Shown one piece after another: positions 27,460 through 35,952 of a stretch of DNA of 64,000 nucleotides (positions within the stretch are counted from its first letter, which is position 1; every line of letters begins with the position of its first letter). Below the pieces are notes generated by a model. That model had not been told where the DNA came from and ran no database searches. It saw nothing but the letters and a program-made list of their open reading frames with translations. A program made the translations under genes and the position numbers. Origin of the DNA: Mucilaginibacter dorajii (GTDB lineage Bacteria; Bacteroidota; Bacteroidia; Sphingobacteriales; Sphingobacteriaceae); contig NZ_JANTYS010000006.1 of NCBI RefSeq assembly GCF_024808255.1, positions 275,686 through 339,685 of the forward strand. Reading direction: 5' to 3'.

Positions 27460-28599
27460 ATGATAAAAAAAATATTTTTCTGCGCGTTTTGGGTTTTTAG
27501 CCAAAGTTTTTTACTTTTTGGCCAGGTAAAAATCACCTTTAAATCGGGCAAAACCGCGCCCTTAAAATCAGCCTCAGAACACCTGTTTTTGGCCGGTAAC
27601 TTTAACAACTGGAATCCAGCCGATGTTGCATGGCAAATGCAGCCCGATGGCAACGAAGGGTACCAACTTTTAAAGGATTTGCCTAAGGGAGTTTACAACT
27701 ACAAAATAACCCGTGGTAGCTGGGATGCTGTTGAATGTACAACCACGGGTGGCAGCGTTGATAACCGCACGCTCACCCTCGTAAATGATACTACTGTTAA
27801 TTTTGATGTTGCAGGCTGGCAGGACAATTTTGCAACCGCAGAAAAGAAACATACTGTCAGCGCCCAGGTGCATGTCATTAGCGATCGATTTGAGATGCCG
27901 CAATTGGGCAGGCAACGCAGGGTTTGGATCTATTTACCTGCAGATTATGGATCGTCAAAGAATAAATACCCGGTAATATATATGCACGACGGGCAAAACC
28001 TGTTTGATGACTATAGCAGTGGCTATGGCGAGTGGGGGATAGATGAGTTTTTAGACAAGGTTACCACAGCTAAAGAATGTATAGTTGTAGGGATAGATCA
28101 CGGCGGCAATGAACGAATTGCGGAATACGATCCATATGATTCTAAATACGCTAAAGGACGAGGCGTTGATTATACCGCATTTTTGGTAAAAACGTTAAAG
28201 CCTTACATTGATGTAAATTACCGCACAAAAAAGGAAGCTAAATATACTACTATAGCGGGCAGTTCAACGGGAGGGCTAATATCAATGTATGCTGCGATAA
28301 AGTATCCTGATGTTTTTGGTAACGCGGGAATCTTTTCGCCGGCTTTTTGGATAGCGCCCGAAATATATAAACTTGCTAAACAAACCTCGCTCAATAAAAA
28401 ATCCCGGTTTTACTTTGTATGTGGCGATGCCGAAAGCGACCTGATGGTAAGTGATATGAAAAAGATGGCCGACCTTATTCGGGAGAAAGGAATCAAGCCC
28501 GAAAATTCACCGGTAACCGTTATAAAAGGAGCCAGCCACAACGAAAAGCAATGGAATGCCGATTGGCCCGGTTTTTATAGTTGGTTGATGACGAATTAA
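27460..28599 (+). CDS. Exported esterase with CBM48/CBM20-like N-terminal domain
   Basis: The 379-residue protein has a signal peptide (FFCAFWVFSQSFLLFGQ), an Ig-like carbohydrate-binding domain of CBM48/CBM20 type at about residues 25-115 (HLFLAGNFNNWNPADVAWQM, with LPKGVYNYKITRGSW) and an alpha/beta-hydrolase domain of the esterase D/CE1 type at about 130-379. The nucleophile Ser is in the elbow AGSSTGGLISM. Asp and His of the triad are probably in FVCGDAESD and GASHNEKQWNADW. It probably removes acyl groups from a glycan or cleaves a related ester. It is divergent from the susCDE operon and shares its spacer operator. The substrate is not known. Confidence 0.82.
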   Translation: MIKKIFFCAFWVFSQSFLLFGQVKITFKSGKTAPLKSASEHLFLAGNFNNWNPADVAWQMQPDGNEGYQLLKDLPKGVYNYKITRGSWDAVECTTTGGSVDNRTLTLVNDTTVNFDVAGWQDNFATAEKKHTVSAQVHVISDRFEMPQLGRQRRVWIYLPADYGSSKNKYPVIYMHDGQNLFDDYSSGYGEWGIDEFLDKVTTAKECIVVGIDHGGNERIAEYDPYDSKYAKGRGVDYTAFLVKTLKPYIDVNYRTKKEAKYTTIAGSSTGGLISMYAAIKYPDVFGNAGIFSPAFWIAPEIYKLAKQTSLNKKSRFYFVCGDAESDLMVSDMKKMADLIREKGIKPENSPVTVIKGASHNEKQWNADWPGFYSWLMTN

Positions 28600-28650
28600 G
28601 CCGCTTTTATGTTGGCGTGTAGGAGGGTGAAAGTGGGTAATATCGAGTTA

Positions 28651-28679
28651 TTGATACCTGAAATTCACCTTTAAATTTG
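28651..28679 (+). promoter_or_regulatory. Promoter of the ECF sigma gene
   Basis: TTG at 28651-28653 is followed after 18 bases by TAAATTTG (28672-28679), an exact Bacteroidota housekeeping -33/-7 pair. A second exact -7 box, TATATTTG, is at 28683-28690. The start codon (TTG) is at 28722. Confidence 0.55.
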
Positions 28680-28721
28680 TCTTATATTTGACCGGTTGAT
28701 TTCACACTGACAAATTTTTGC

Positions 28722-29267
28722 TTGAAACATTTAGAGATTAAAGAGCTGGTATCATTCATCCATAATAACGATGAAGAGGCGTTTAATAAACTCTATAAAT
28801 TGCTGGTGAAAAAACTGGTGCAGTTTGCTTTTTCGTTCCTGGACGACAGGGCGATATGTGAGGAAATTGTGAACGATATATTTGTGAATCTGTGGCTTAA
28901 CCGGCACAAACTCAATGTGGTTTATAACCCTAAGGTTTATTTATATGTGAGCGTTAAAAACGCCTGCCTTAACTACAACCGCGGCAACAATACCTTCGAA
29001 AAGCGAAAGGAAGAATTATCCGAGATCCACTACGAGATCCAATCACCCGATCCTTCACAATTGCTTATCGGGAAGGAACTAACCGCCCGTATCCTTAATG
29101 CTGTTAACGGCCTGCCCCCGCGTTGTAAGCTGGTCTTTAAAATGGTGAAAGAGGATGATCTTTCCTGCAATGAGGTGGCTGATATATTAGGTCTTTCCAA
29201 TAAAACCGTGTTCGGGCAGCTTCGTATCGCGCTTGAAAAATTGGATGAAGCCCTGGTTTCCAGGTAG
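28722..29267 (+). CDS. ECF RNA polymerase sigma factor
   Basis: The 181-residue protein is an extracytoplasmic-function sigma factor of the type paired with FecR in Bacteroidota. Region 2 includes EEAFNKLYKLLVKKLVQFAF and the DIFVNLWLNR motif; region 4 includes LPPRCKLVFKMVKEDDLSCNEVA split by the helix-turn-helix VADILGLSNKTVFGQL. The start codon is TTG (28722); no ATG lies in frame in a sensible position and KHLEIKELVSFIH is a normal family start. It precedes the fecR gene by about 100 bp. The predicted target is the promoter of the adjacent PUL, which is held inactive by FecR until the STN-SusC binds its ligand. Confidence 0.93.
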   Translation: MKHLEIKELVSFIHNNDEEAFNKLYKLLVKKLVQFAFSFLDDRAICEEIVNDIFVNLWLNRHKLNVVYNPKVYLYVSVKNACLNYNRGNNTFEKRKEELSEIHYEIQSPDPSQLLIGKELTARILNAVNGLPPRCKLVFKMVKEDDLSCNEVADILGLSNKTVFGQLRIALEKLDEALVSR

Positions 29268-29370
29268 CATATAACCAGCTTTTTCATCCGCCCGAAAAAA
29301 TATTTTAATTTCTTTTGAGAAAAACGATTGTTTGTTGTGTCCTTATGGTATTAACAACCCAATACCCTAC

Positions 29371-30447
29371 ATGAGCAAATCCAGATTTATTGACCTTATG
29401 GTTAAAAGCATGGGCAAAGCGGCAACCGAAGCCGAGCTGGCCGAACTGGAGCTATTTCTGGAAAAATTTCCCGATTACAAAAGACTACATCAATTAACTG
29501 ATGAGCTAAAGAGTGATATCCCCGCCACAGGCCCTGTAGCCGAAGAGGAGCTAAACAAGAATTTAGACAACATCTGGACGAAGATCAAGGCTGCCGACGA
29601 CGCGGTTGATGAACAACCTGAACCAAAAGTGATCACTGGTTTCAGGTGGGGCTGGGCTGCCGCTGCCGCGGCGGTGCTGCTATTCGCGTTTGCAGGCGTG
29701 TTTTATACCTTGAGTAAAAAAACGCCGCCGCAATTGGTAAGTGTGTTAATGCAGCAGATCAAGGTTCCGTTAGGCACCACCCGCCACCTGGTTTTAGGCG
29801 ATGGTACTAAGGTTACCTTAAATGCCGGCAGTACATTTACCTATCCCGATAATTTTGACAAAGCAACACGCGATGTAAGCCTTGCCGGCGAAGGTTTTTT
29901 TGAAGTGACAAAGAACCCTAAGCGCCCGTTTTTAGTGCATACCAATAAATTTACCGTTAGGGTTTTGGGTACTGTATTTAATGTTAAGGCCTACAACAAC
30001 GATAAAACCACCGAAACCACCTTACTGCAAGGGAAAGTGCAGGTACAGCTTACCAACAGTCCCGAGAAAACCATCATTTTGGTGCCTAACGAAAAATTGA
30101 TAGTGGTTAACCAGCCTGCAAAAGCCGCAGCTGCAAATAACTCTAAGCAGGGTAAAATTGAATACCAGGTAGCGGCCCTTCCCGATGTTAAACCCGAAGA
30201 AGTTAAGGAAACAGCGTGGCTTGATAAACGAATTTTGTTTACCAACGACCCTTTTGAAGACGTTGCCAAACAAATAGAACGCAAGTATAACGTGCAGGTG
30301 GTGTTTGAAAGTGCCGATTTAAAAAACGAGCAGATAAGTGGTTTACTTGATAAGGAAAGCCTGCAAACGGCCATGCAGATCATGGTGCAAACAACACCTT
30401 TTAAATATAGGTTTGAAGGCAATGTATTATACCTGTCCCGTAAATAG
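29371..30447 (+). CDS. FecR-type anti-sigma factor
   Basis: FecR-type proteins sit in the inner membrane: a cytoplasmic N-terminus holds the ECF sigma factor, and a periplasmic domain senses the STN domain of the outer-membrane transporter. From the ATG at 29371 the protein has 358 residues. A TTG at 29332 in frame would add 13 residues unlike the family and I reject it. The N-terminal cytoplasmic part is helical (EAELAELELFLEKFPDYK), then a membrane span (AAAAAAVLLFAFAGVFYTL), then the FecR domain (VPLGTTRHLVLGDGTKVTLN, AGEGFFEVTKNPKRPFLVHT, FTVRVLGTVFNVKAY). A DUF4974-like C-terminal domain follows (LLDKESLQTAMQIMVQTTPF). Confidence 0.93.
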   Translation: MSKSRFIDLMVKSMGKAATEAELAELELFLEKFPDYKRLHQLTDELKSDIPATGPVAEEELNKNLDNIWTKIKAADDAVDEQPEPKVITGFRWGWAAAAAAVLLFAFAGVFYTLSKKTPPQLVSVLMQQIKVPLGTTRHLVLGDGTKVTLNAGSTFTYPDNFDKATRDVSLAGEGFFEVTKNPKRPFLVHTNKFTVRVLGTVFNVKAYNNDKTTETTLLQGKVQVQLTNSPEKTIILVPNEKLIVVNQPAKAAAANNSKQGKIEYQVAALPDVKPEEVKETAWLDKRILFTNDPFEDVAKQIERKYNVQVVFESADLKNEQISGLLDKESLQTAMQIMVQTTPFKYRFEGNVLYLSRK

Positions 30448-30535
30448 AATTAACAACTTAATTAACCCTAAATAACAGCTTATGATTTTAAACAATTACT
30501 TACCAGATTCTTGAAAATCAATATTATATAACAAA

Positions 30536-30612
30536 GGAAGAGCTGCAAACTCTTCCCTGTAAAAATAGGATTTATCAATCGGAGTAAGCTACTTTCCAAG
30601 GGCCGCTTACTC
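30536..30612 (+). promoter_or_regulatory. Two hairpins in the spacer before STN-susC
   Basis: Hairpin 1 (30536-30556) has a 7-bp stem, GGAAGAG and CTCTTCC. Hairpin 2 (30582-30612) has an 8-bp stem, GAGTAAGC and GCTTACTC. They lie in the 192-bp gap between fecR and susC, where an ECF-dependent promoter is expected. They could be a fecR terminator and/or leader structures of the PUL transcript. No housekeeping TAnnTTTG box was found in the gap, which fits control by the ECF sigma factor. Confidence 0.5.
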
Positions 30613-30639
30613 TATCCATTAATTTTCAAAACAAATGTA

Positions 30640-33600
30640 ATGAAAAAAACAAGAACGGCATTTGCTCGTCCTGGTGCCTCTTTATGCCTTAAAGTTGTCT
30701 TGCTCATGAAAGCAATTTTCTTTATCATCCTGGTTTCGTGTTTGCAGGTTTCGGCCAGCGTTTACTCGCAGCAAAAATTTACGCTTAGCATTAAACAAAC
30801 GGATGTTAGCAGTATTCTTACTAAAATTCAAAAACAAAGCGATTATCGTTTCTTTTACAACTATGCCTCTATTAAAAAGCTGGGCAAGGTTAACCTTGAT
30901 GTAAAAGACGCAACCATTGAGCAGGTGCTTGCCGAGCTTATGGATAATAAGCTGCCCTATAAAATGGGCGAAGATCACGTAGTGATCATATCTACCCCAG
31001 ATAATGCTAATGCGCTGTTATTAGTAAAAGGTAAAGTTGTTGATGCCAAAGGCGAAGCGCTTATTGGTGTAAACATTAGGCTGCAAGGAACAAACCTTGG
31101 GGTTACAACCGATATCAATGGCAACTTTGTGATTAACGCGCCGGTTAACGGCGTGTTGGAGTTTAGCTATATCGGCTTCGAAAAAAAGGTGGTTACGGTA
31201 ACTGGTGATGCGCCTTTAGCTATCACCCTTACGGCCCTGCCATCGGCTTTAACCGAGGTGGTGGTAGTTGGTTATGGTACCAGTAAAAAAATAGATGTAA
31301 CCGGTGCTGTAGCCAGCGTTAAAGGTGCTGATATTCAAAACCTGCCGGTAGCATCTGCTGCACAGGCTTTGGATGGCCGTGCAAGCGGCGTTAGCATTGT
31401 GCGTAATGATGGTTCGCCGGGTGCTGCACCAAGTATCCGTATCCGCGGTACAGGTACCGTGAATGATGCCAACCCACTAATAGTAATTGATGGGGTGCCA
31501 ACCAGTAACCCTGATGCTTTGAGCGACATTAACCCTAATGACATTGCCTCTGTCGACATCTTGAAAGATGCGTCGTCAAGTGCTATTTACGGTACCCGCG
31601 CTGCAAATGGCGTAGTATTGGTAACTACCAAAAGAGGTACCTATAACCAAAAGCTGGCCACATCGGTTAACTTTTACAACGGCTTTTCAAATACAACCAA
31701 ATACATTGATGTATTAACCGCGCCCGATTTATATAAATTGAAAAGAGAGCGTTATACCAATGATGGTATTGATATTGTAGCGCCATGGAACGATACCTAT
31801 TACGCCACCCAAAGAACCGACTGGCAGCGCGCCATTATGGGAACCGGCCACGTAACCAACGGCGATGTTAGCATACAGGGCGGCAATGATCAATCAAACT
31901 ACTATTTTTCAAGTTCTATTTATAATGAGGACGGCATCATTGATAAAAGTAATTTTAAGCGTTACAGCACCCGCATTAATTCCGAGCATAAAATCACATC
32001 ATGGTTAAAACTGGGCGAAAACATCCAGTTATCATACGGTAACCAAAACGGGTTTGATAACAACAACTCGCAAACGGGTTTAATATTCTCGGCTTTGCGT
32101 TTTAACCCGGCTATCCCTTTGGTTAATCCGGATGGTACTTATGGAACAGCAAAGGGCAACTCGCAGTTAGGTGATATCAATAGCCCTTACGCTACTATTC
32201 AGGAAACTGATAAATACACCAAAAAATATCGTGCCCTTGCTAATGCATTTGCCGAGATCTCTTTTTTAAAGGAATTGAAATTACGTGTAAACTACGCGTT
32301 TGATGGTTCGTTGATCCGCAATTATAATTTTAGCATTGCCGATGTTAACCAGGTAAGGCCAAATCCAACATCAACTTTAACCCAATCAGAAGAGGAAGTT
32401 TCTTCACAACTGTTGGAGTCATTTCTTACTTATGATAAAGTATTTGGCAAAAGCCATATTACTTTTACAGGGGGGTACTCCTACCAAAGCTTTAATGATT
32501 TTGGGTTTAACGCATCACGCATAGGGTATAACGATACAGCCACCGATCAAAGGGTACTTAACACAGGAAACCTACAGTATAATTCCAATATACTGGTTCA
32601 GCCAAGTTCACTTCAATCGGGTTTTGCAAGGTTGTTCTATGATTTCGATAGCCGTTTTTTAGCTACCGTTACTTTTCGTGCAGATGGTTCCTCAAAATTT
32701 CTGCCGGGTAAACAATGGGGTTACTTTCCCGCCTTTTCTGTGGGATGGAGATTATCTAATGAGGAATTTGTTAAAAATATCAGCTGGATAAGCAATCTTA
32801 AACTAACCGGTGGTTACGGCGAATTGGGTAACCAGAATGTTAAGCCTTATCAGTATTTGAGTTTAATTACCATAGGTAGTACATATGAAAACAATGGTTA
32901 TGTATTTGGCGGTACTGGTGTAAGTGGTGCCGCGGTTGCTACGGTTGCAAATAAGGATATCACCTGGGAACGCGCTGCCATGACCAACATTACTCTCGAT
33001 GCAGGCTTTTTAAATAACCAGTTGAGTACAACCATCACCTGGTTTAATAAAAACACCAAGGATATGTTGATCTCGCCTCCGCTGGTAAGTACCTACGGTT
33101 CGGTATCTATCCCAAATCAAAATATCGGCACTATGAATAATAAAGGTGTGGAGCTTGATTTGAACTACCAGGGCGGCGATAAAGTAAAATACGCTGTGGG
33201 AGCAAACGCATCGTTCATAAAAAATAAAGTAACCCAGCTTAATGGTGTGGGTACCTTTATCCAGTCTACGTTCTACGGTCGTTCAAACCAGGAAATTTCA
33301 AGAACCTACCAGGGCCAGCCAATTGCTTCTTTCTACGGATGGAAAACTAATGGCTTGTATCAAACCCAGGCAGATATCGACGCCGATCCGGGATTGAAAA
33401 ATGATCCAAATAAAGCAAACATCCGCCCCGGCGATGTGCGTTTCCGCGATTTAAACGGTGATGGATTGATTGACGGTAATGACCGTACTACCCTTGGCAG
33501 CCCTAACCCTAATGTTACTGCCGGTTTACAGGGAAGTATCTCATACAAAGGTTTTGACCTGGCTTTAAGCTTTACCGGCGTATTTGGAGTAAGTCTTTAT

Positions 33601-34005
33601 AACGCCGATAGGATGCAGGGTTTAGATCCAACTTATCCGTTTAACCTGTATGCCGAAGATTTAAAACGTTGGACAGGCCCGGGTACAAGCAATTCTATCC
33701 CAAGATTATCGCTCGATCCTACAAACAATAACTACCGCACATCAGACCTGTTTGTTGAAAGCGGCAATTATGTGAGTCTTAAAAATGCCACCTTAGGCTA
33801 TAACCTGCCGCTTAGCTGGACTAAAAAGGCCGCGCTTAAAGGGGTAAGGTTATATGCATCGGGCCAGAATTTGTTTTACATAACCAAATATAAAGGCTAC
33901 ACGCCCGAACTTGGTTATACCAATGGCAACTTACAGCGTGGGGTTGACGTGGCTCAGTACCCATCTGTTAGGACAATCACTTTTGGTTTAACTGTTAAAC
34001 TGTAA
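30640..34005 (+). CDS. SusC TonB-linked transporter with STN signalling domain (1121 aa)
   Basis: This outer-membrane transporter takes up glycan and also signals. After a signal peptide (FFIILVSCLQVSASVYSQ) an STN domain occupies about residues 45-120 (SIKQTDVSSILTKIQKQSDY, VNLDVKDATIEQVL). A carboxypeptidase regulatory-like domain (VKGKVVDAKGEALIGVNIRL), the TonB box region (LTEVVVVGYGTSKKID), the plug with GTRAANGVVLVTTKRG, and the barrel follow. The STN domain would contact the FecR protein coded just upstream and release the ECF sigma factor. It lies in a sigma-fecR-susC-susD order, with susD starting 6 bp after its stop codon. Confidence 0.95.
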   Translation: MKKTRTAFARPGASLCLKVVLLMKAIFFIILVSCLQVSASVYSQQKFTLSIKQTDVSSILTKIQKQSDYRFFYNYASIKKLGKVNLDVKDATIEQVLAELMDNKLPYKMGEDHVVIISTPDNANALLLVKGKVVDAKGEALIGVNIRLQGTNLGVTTDINGNFVINAPVNGVLEFSYIGFEKKVVTVTGDAPLAITLTALPSALTEVVVVGYGTSKKIDVTGAVASVKGADIQNLPVASAAQALDGRASGVSIVRNDGSPGAAPSIRIRGTGTVNDANPLIVIDGVPTSNPDALSDINPNDIASVDILKDASSSAIYGTRAANGVVLVTTKRGTYNQKLATSVNFYNGFSNTTKYIDVLTAPDLYKLKRERYTNDGIDIVAPWNDTYYATQRTDWQRAIMGTGHVTNGDVSIQGGNDQSNYYFSSSIYNEDGIIDKSNFKRYSTRINSEHKITSWLKLGENIQLSYGNQNGFDNNNSQTGLIFSALRFNPAIPLVNPDGTYGTAKGNSQLGDINSPYATIQETDKYTKKYRALANAFAEISFLKELKLRVNYAFDGSLIRNYNFSIADVNQVRPNPTSTLTQSEEEVSSQLLESFLTYDKVFGKSHITFTGGYSYQSFNDFGFNASRIGYNDTATDQRVLNTGNLQYNSNILVQPSSLQSGFARLFYDFDSRFLATVTFRADGSSKFLPGKQWGYFPAFSVGWRLSNEEFVKNISWISNLKLTGGYGELGNQNVKPYQYLSLITIGSTYENNGYVFGGTGVSGAAVATVANKDITWERAAMTNITLDAGFLNNQLSTTITWFNKNTKDMLISPPLVSTYGSVSIPNQNIGTMNNKGVELDLNYQGGDKVKYAVGANASFIKNKVTQLNGVGTFIQSTFYGRSNQEISRTYQGQPIASFYGWKTNGLYQTQADIDADPGLKNDPNKANIRPGDVRFRDLNGDGLIDGNDRTTLGSPNPNVTAGLQGSISYKGFDLALSFTGVFGVSLYNADRMQGLDPTYPFNLYAEDLKRWTGPGTSNSIPRLSLDPTNNNYRTSDLFVESGNYVSLKNATLGYNLPLSWTKKAALKGVRLYASGQNLFYITKYKGYTPELGYTNGNLQRGVDVAQYPSVRTITFGLTVKL

Positions 34006-34011
34006 AAGATC

Positions 34012-35493
34012 ATGAAATCAAAAATATCATTATATATTGGTGTAGGTTTGTTGTTGTTCGGTAGCGCCTGCAAAAAGGCGCTCGATTTAAAACAGCAGGG
34101 CGTTTATACATCTGACAACTACTTCCGTAACGAAACCGACGCGGTAACCGCGGTGAGCGGTATTTATAGCCTTTTAGAGGAAGAAGATTACATTGGCCAT
34201 GCCGAGTGTACTTTTGATACCCCATCTGATGATTACTGGCGCTCTGGCGACCACGGCGAGGACGAAGCTATTGAAAACTTAACCTACGATGCTTCAAACG
34301 CAGCTATAAGGTACCCCTACAAATGGAGATACGAAGAAATTAACCGCTCAACCAACTGTATCATCAACATTCCTAAAATAACCGCTATATCTGCCGATGT
34401 TAAGAACCGCAGCATGGGCGAGGCTTATTTTTTAAGGGCATTTGGTTACTGGCGCATGATGCTTATTCATGGCGATGCCCCAATTATTACCGAGGATGAT
34501 TATGCCAAGCAATTATTTAACGTTCCCAAATCGCCTATCGAAGAGGTACGTAAACAAATTGAATCGGACCTTTTAAAAGCGGTCGACCTGCTGCCCGAAA
34601 GCTATCTCAGTACCGGTCCTGATCGTGGGCGTGTAAGCAAAGGTACGGCACTTGGCTTGCTAACTAAACTGTACATGTACTGGGAAAAATTGCCTCAAGC
34701 TATTGCTACCGGGCAAAAAGTGATCTCGAACCCGGCATATGCATTGGCAGCCAATTACGCCGATAACTTTACCCGGGCTAATGAAAACAGCACCGAGTTA
34801 TTATTTTCAATACAAGCATTACAAAGTGTGGTTCAAAACGATTTTACAGTGTATTATATACCTCGTTCATGGCAGGGTTACGGCTTTAGCCAGCCATTGC
34901 AAGGTTTGGCCAATGAGTTTGAAGCCAATGATACCCGTAAAGCAGCAACCTTGCTAAGCGTAGGTGATAAAGTTGACCTTGGCGATGGTAAAGGGTTGAC
35001 CACCTTCACCGCCGATCTATCGGCTACGGGTTTTGCTTTTAAAAAGTACGCGGTGTTCAATACTACTGCAGCCGGTGGTGGAGTAGATCATTCGTTTGCT
35101 GTACCGTTGATGCGTTCGGCAGATATTTACCTATTGGTGGCCGAGGCTTTGATTCGTACACAAGGTGCAGGCGCGGGCGACGCGTTGATCAACCAGATCC
35201 GTCACCGGGCTTCACCTTTGTTAAAACCGGTTGTTGGTGCAGGTATGACACAACTGATCCACGAACGCCGTGTTGAACTGGCCGGTGAAGGCGAGCGTCA
35301 CCAGGACCTAATGCGTTGGGATAAAGACAAAATTGTTGATATAGCTGCTATATACGCGCTGCCGGTTTCAAAGGCACCAATTGATCAGTCGAAAACAGTA
35401 ACCTTCCAACGCCCTAAAAATTATTACTTCCCGCTGCCACAGGTGGAAATTGATAAGAGTAAAGGTGTGCTGGTACAAAACCCTAATTTTTAA
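34012..35493 (+). CDS. SusD/RagB family lipoprotein of the GH89/GH35/GH92 locus
   Basis: The 493-residue partner of the STN-type SusC has a signal peptide with lipobox (GVGLLLFGSACKKALDL), a SusD N-terminal part (YFRNETDAVTAVSGIYSLLE, GEAYFLRAFGYWRMMLIHGD) and the C-terminal SusD fold (LMRSADIYLLVAEALIRTQG, HERRVELAGEGERHQDLMRW). The terminal segment PLPQVEIDKSKGVLVQNPNF is typical. It begins 6 bp after susC and is followed by a hairpin terminator, so expression may drop between susD and the enzyme genes. Its ligand would be the alpha-GlcNAc-bearing glycan suggested by the neighbours. Confidence 0.95.
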   Translation: MKSKISLYIGVGLLLFGSACKKALDLKQQGVYTSDNYFRNETDAVTAVSGIYSLLEEEDYIGHAECTFDTPSDDYWRSGDHGEDEAIENLTYDASNAAIRYPYKWRYEEINRSTNCIINIPKITAISADVKNRSMGEAYFLRAFGYWRMMLIHGDAPIITEDDYAKQLFNVPKSPIEEVRKQIESDLLKAVDLLPESYLSTGPDRGRVSKGTALGLLTKLYMYWEKLPQAIATGQKVISNPAYALAANYADNFTRANENSTELLFSIQALQSVVQNDFTVYYIPRSWQGYGFSQPLQGLANEFEANDTRKAATLLSVGDKVDLGDGKGLTTFTADLSATGFAFKKYAVFNTTAAGGGVDHSFAVPLMRSADIYLLVAEALIRTQGAGAGDALINQIRHRASPLLKPVVGAGMTQLIHERRVELAGEGERHQDLMRWDKDKIVDIAAIYALPVSKAPIDQSKTVTFQRPKNYYFPLPQVEIDKSKGVLVQNPNF

Positions 35494-35510
35494 CAATAAA
35501 TAAATAATTT

Positions 35511-35561
35511 GCCGGCAACCGAATAACCTCTATTAAAAAATAGTCTATTTGGTTTGCCGGC
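35511..35561 (+). terminator. Hairpin terminator after the second susD
   Basis: GCCGGCAA-CCGAATA and TATTTGGTTTGCCGGC form an imperfect stem of about 15 bp with a loop of about 20 nt, 18 bases after the susD stop. It is followed by TTTTATATTTATT. Confidence 0.7.
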
Positions 35562-35572
35562 TTTTATATTTA

Positions 35573-35869
35573 TTATGTCATTGCGAGTTTTGAAATCCGG
35601 CGGACAGTGAAGATGGATATGACGATTAAAAGCGAGGGCGTGTGCGAATCCCCTCTTGAGAGGGGCGGAGGGGTGTGTTGTGCATGCGATAAAACGTGGG
35701 CTAAACACACCCCTGCCATCGCTCGCTCCGGCGCGCCCCATCTCAAGAGGGGATTTTAAAAGCAACCATTCAAAGAATCCGTCTTGTGTAGGAACGAAGC
35801 AATCTCGTAACTATGCTTGTTCGCCCTGTAGGACTACGAGATTGCCGCGCTTCGCTCGCAATGACATAA
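35573..35869. repeat. 297-bp composite palindrome: one repeat inside another
   Basis: The outer element is of the ATGTCATTGCGAGG family: TTATGTCATTGCGAG (35573-35587) and its exact complement at 35855-35869. The intact copy at 4846 reads TTGCGAGGAACGAAGCAATC without a break. Here the left arm stops after GCGAG and resumes at 35790 with AGGAACGAAGCAATC, so about 204 bases (35588-35791) look inserted. These bases carry a full CCCCTCTTGAGAGGGG-type element (about 35628-35757) with GGGGTGTGTT and AAACACACCCC inner arms. It fills most of the 459-bp spacer between susD and the GH89 gene. Confidence 0.75.
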
Positions 35870-35952
35870 TTTTATGATACGTAATGCATAAGGTGAAACA
35901 CATGCAACAACGTTTTTAATTTTTAAATAATTCCAAAGCAGATAATACATTG

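Noticed and set aside
35656..35877. Open frame of 73 codons in the spacer before GH89
   Set aside because: It runs through the nested palindromes. Similar frames arise at other copies of the element, and there is no family likeness.
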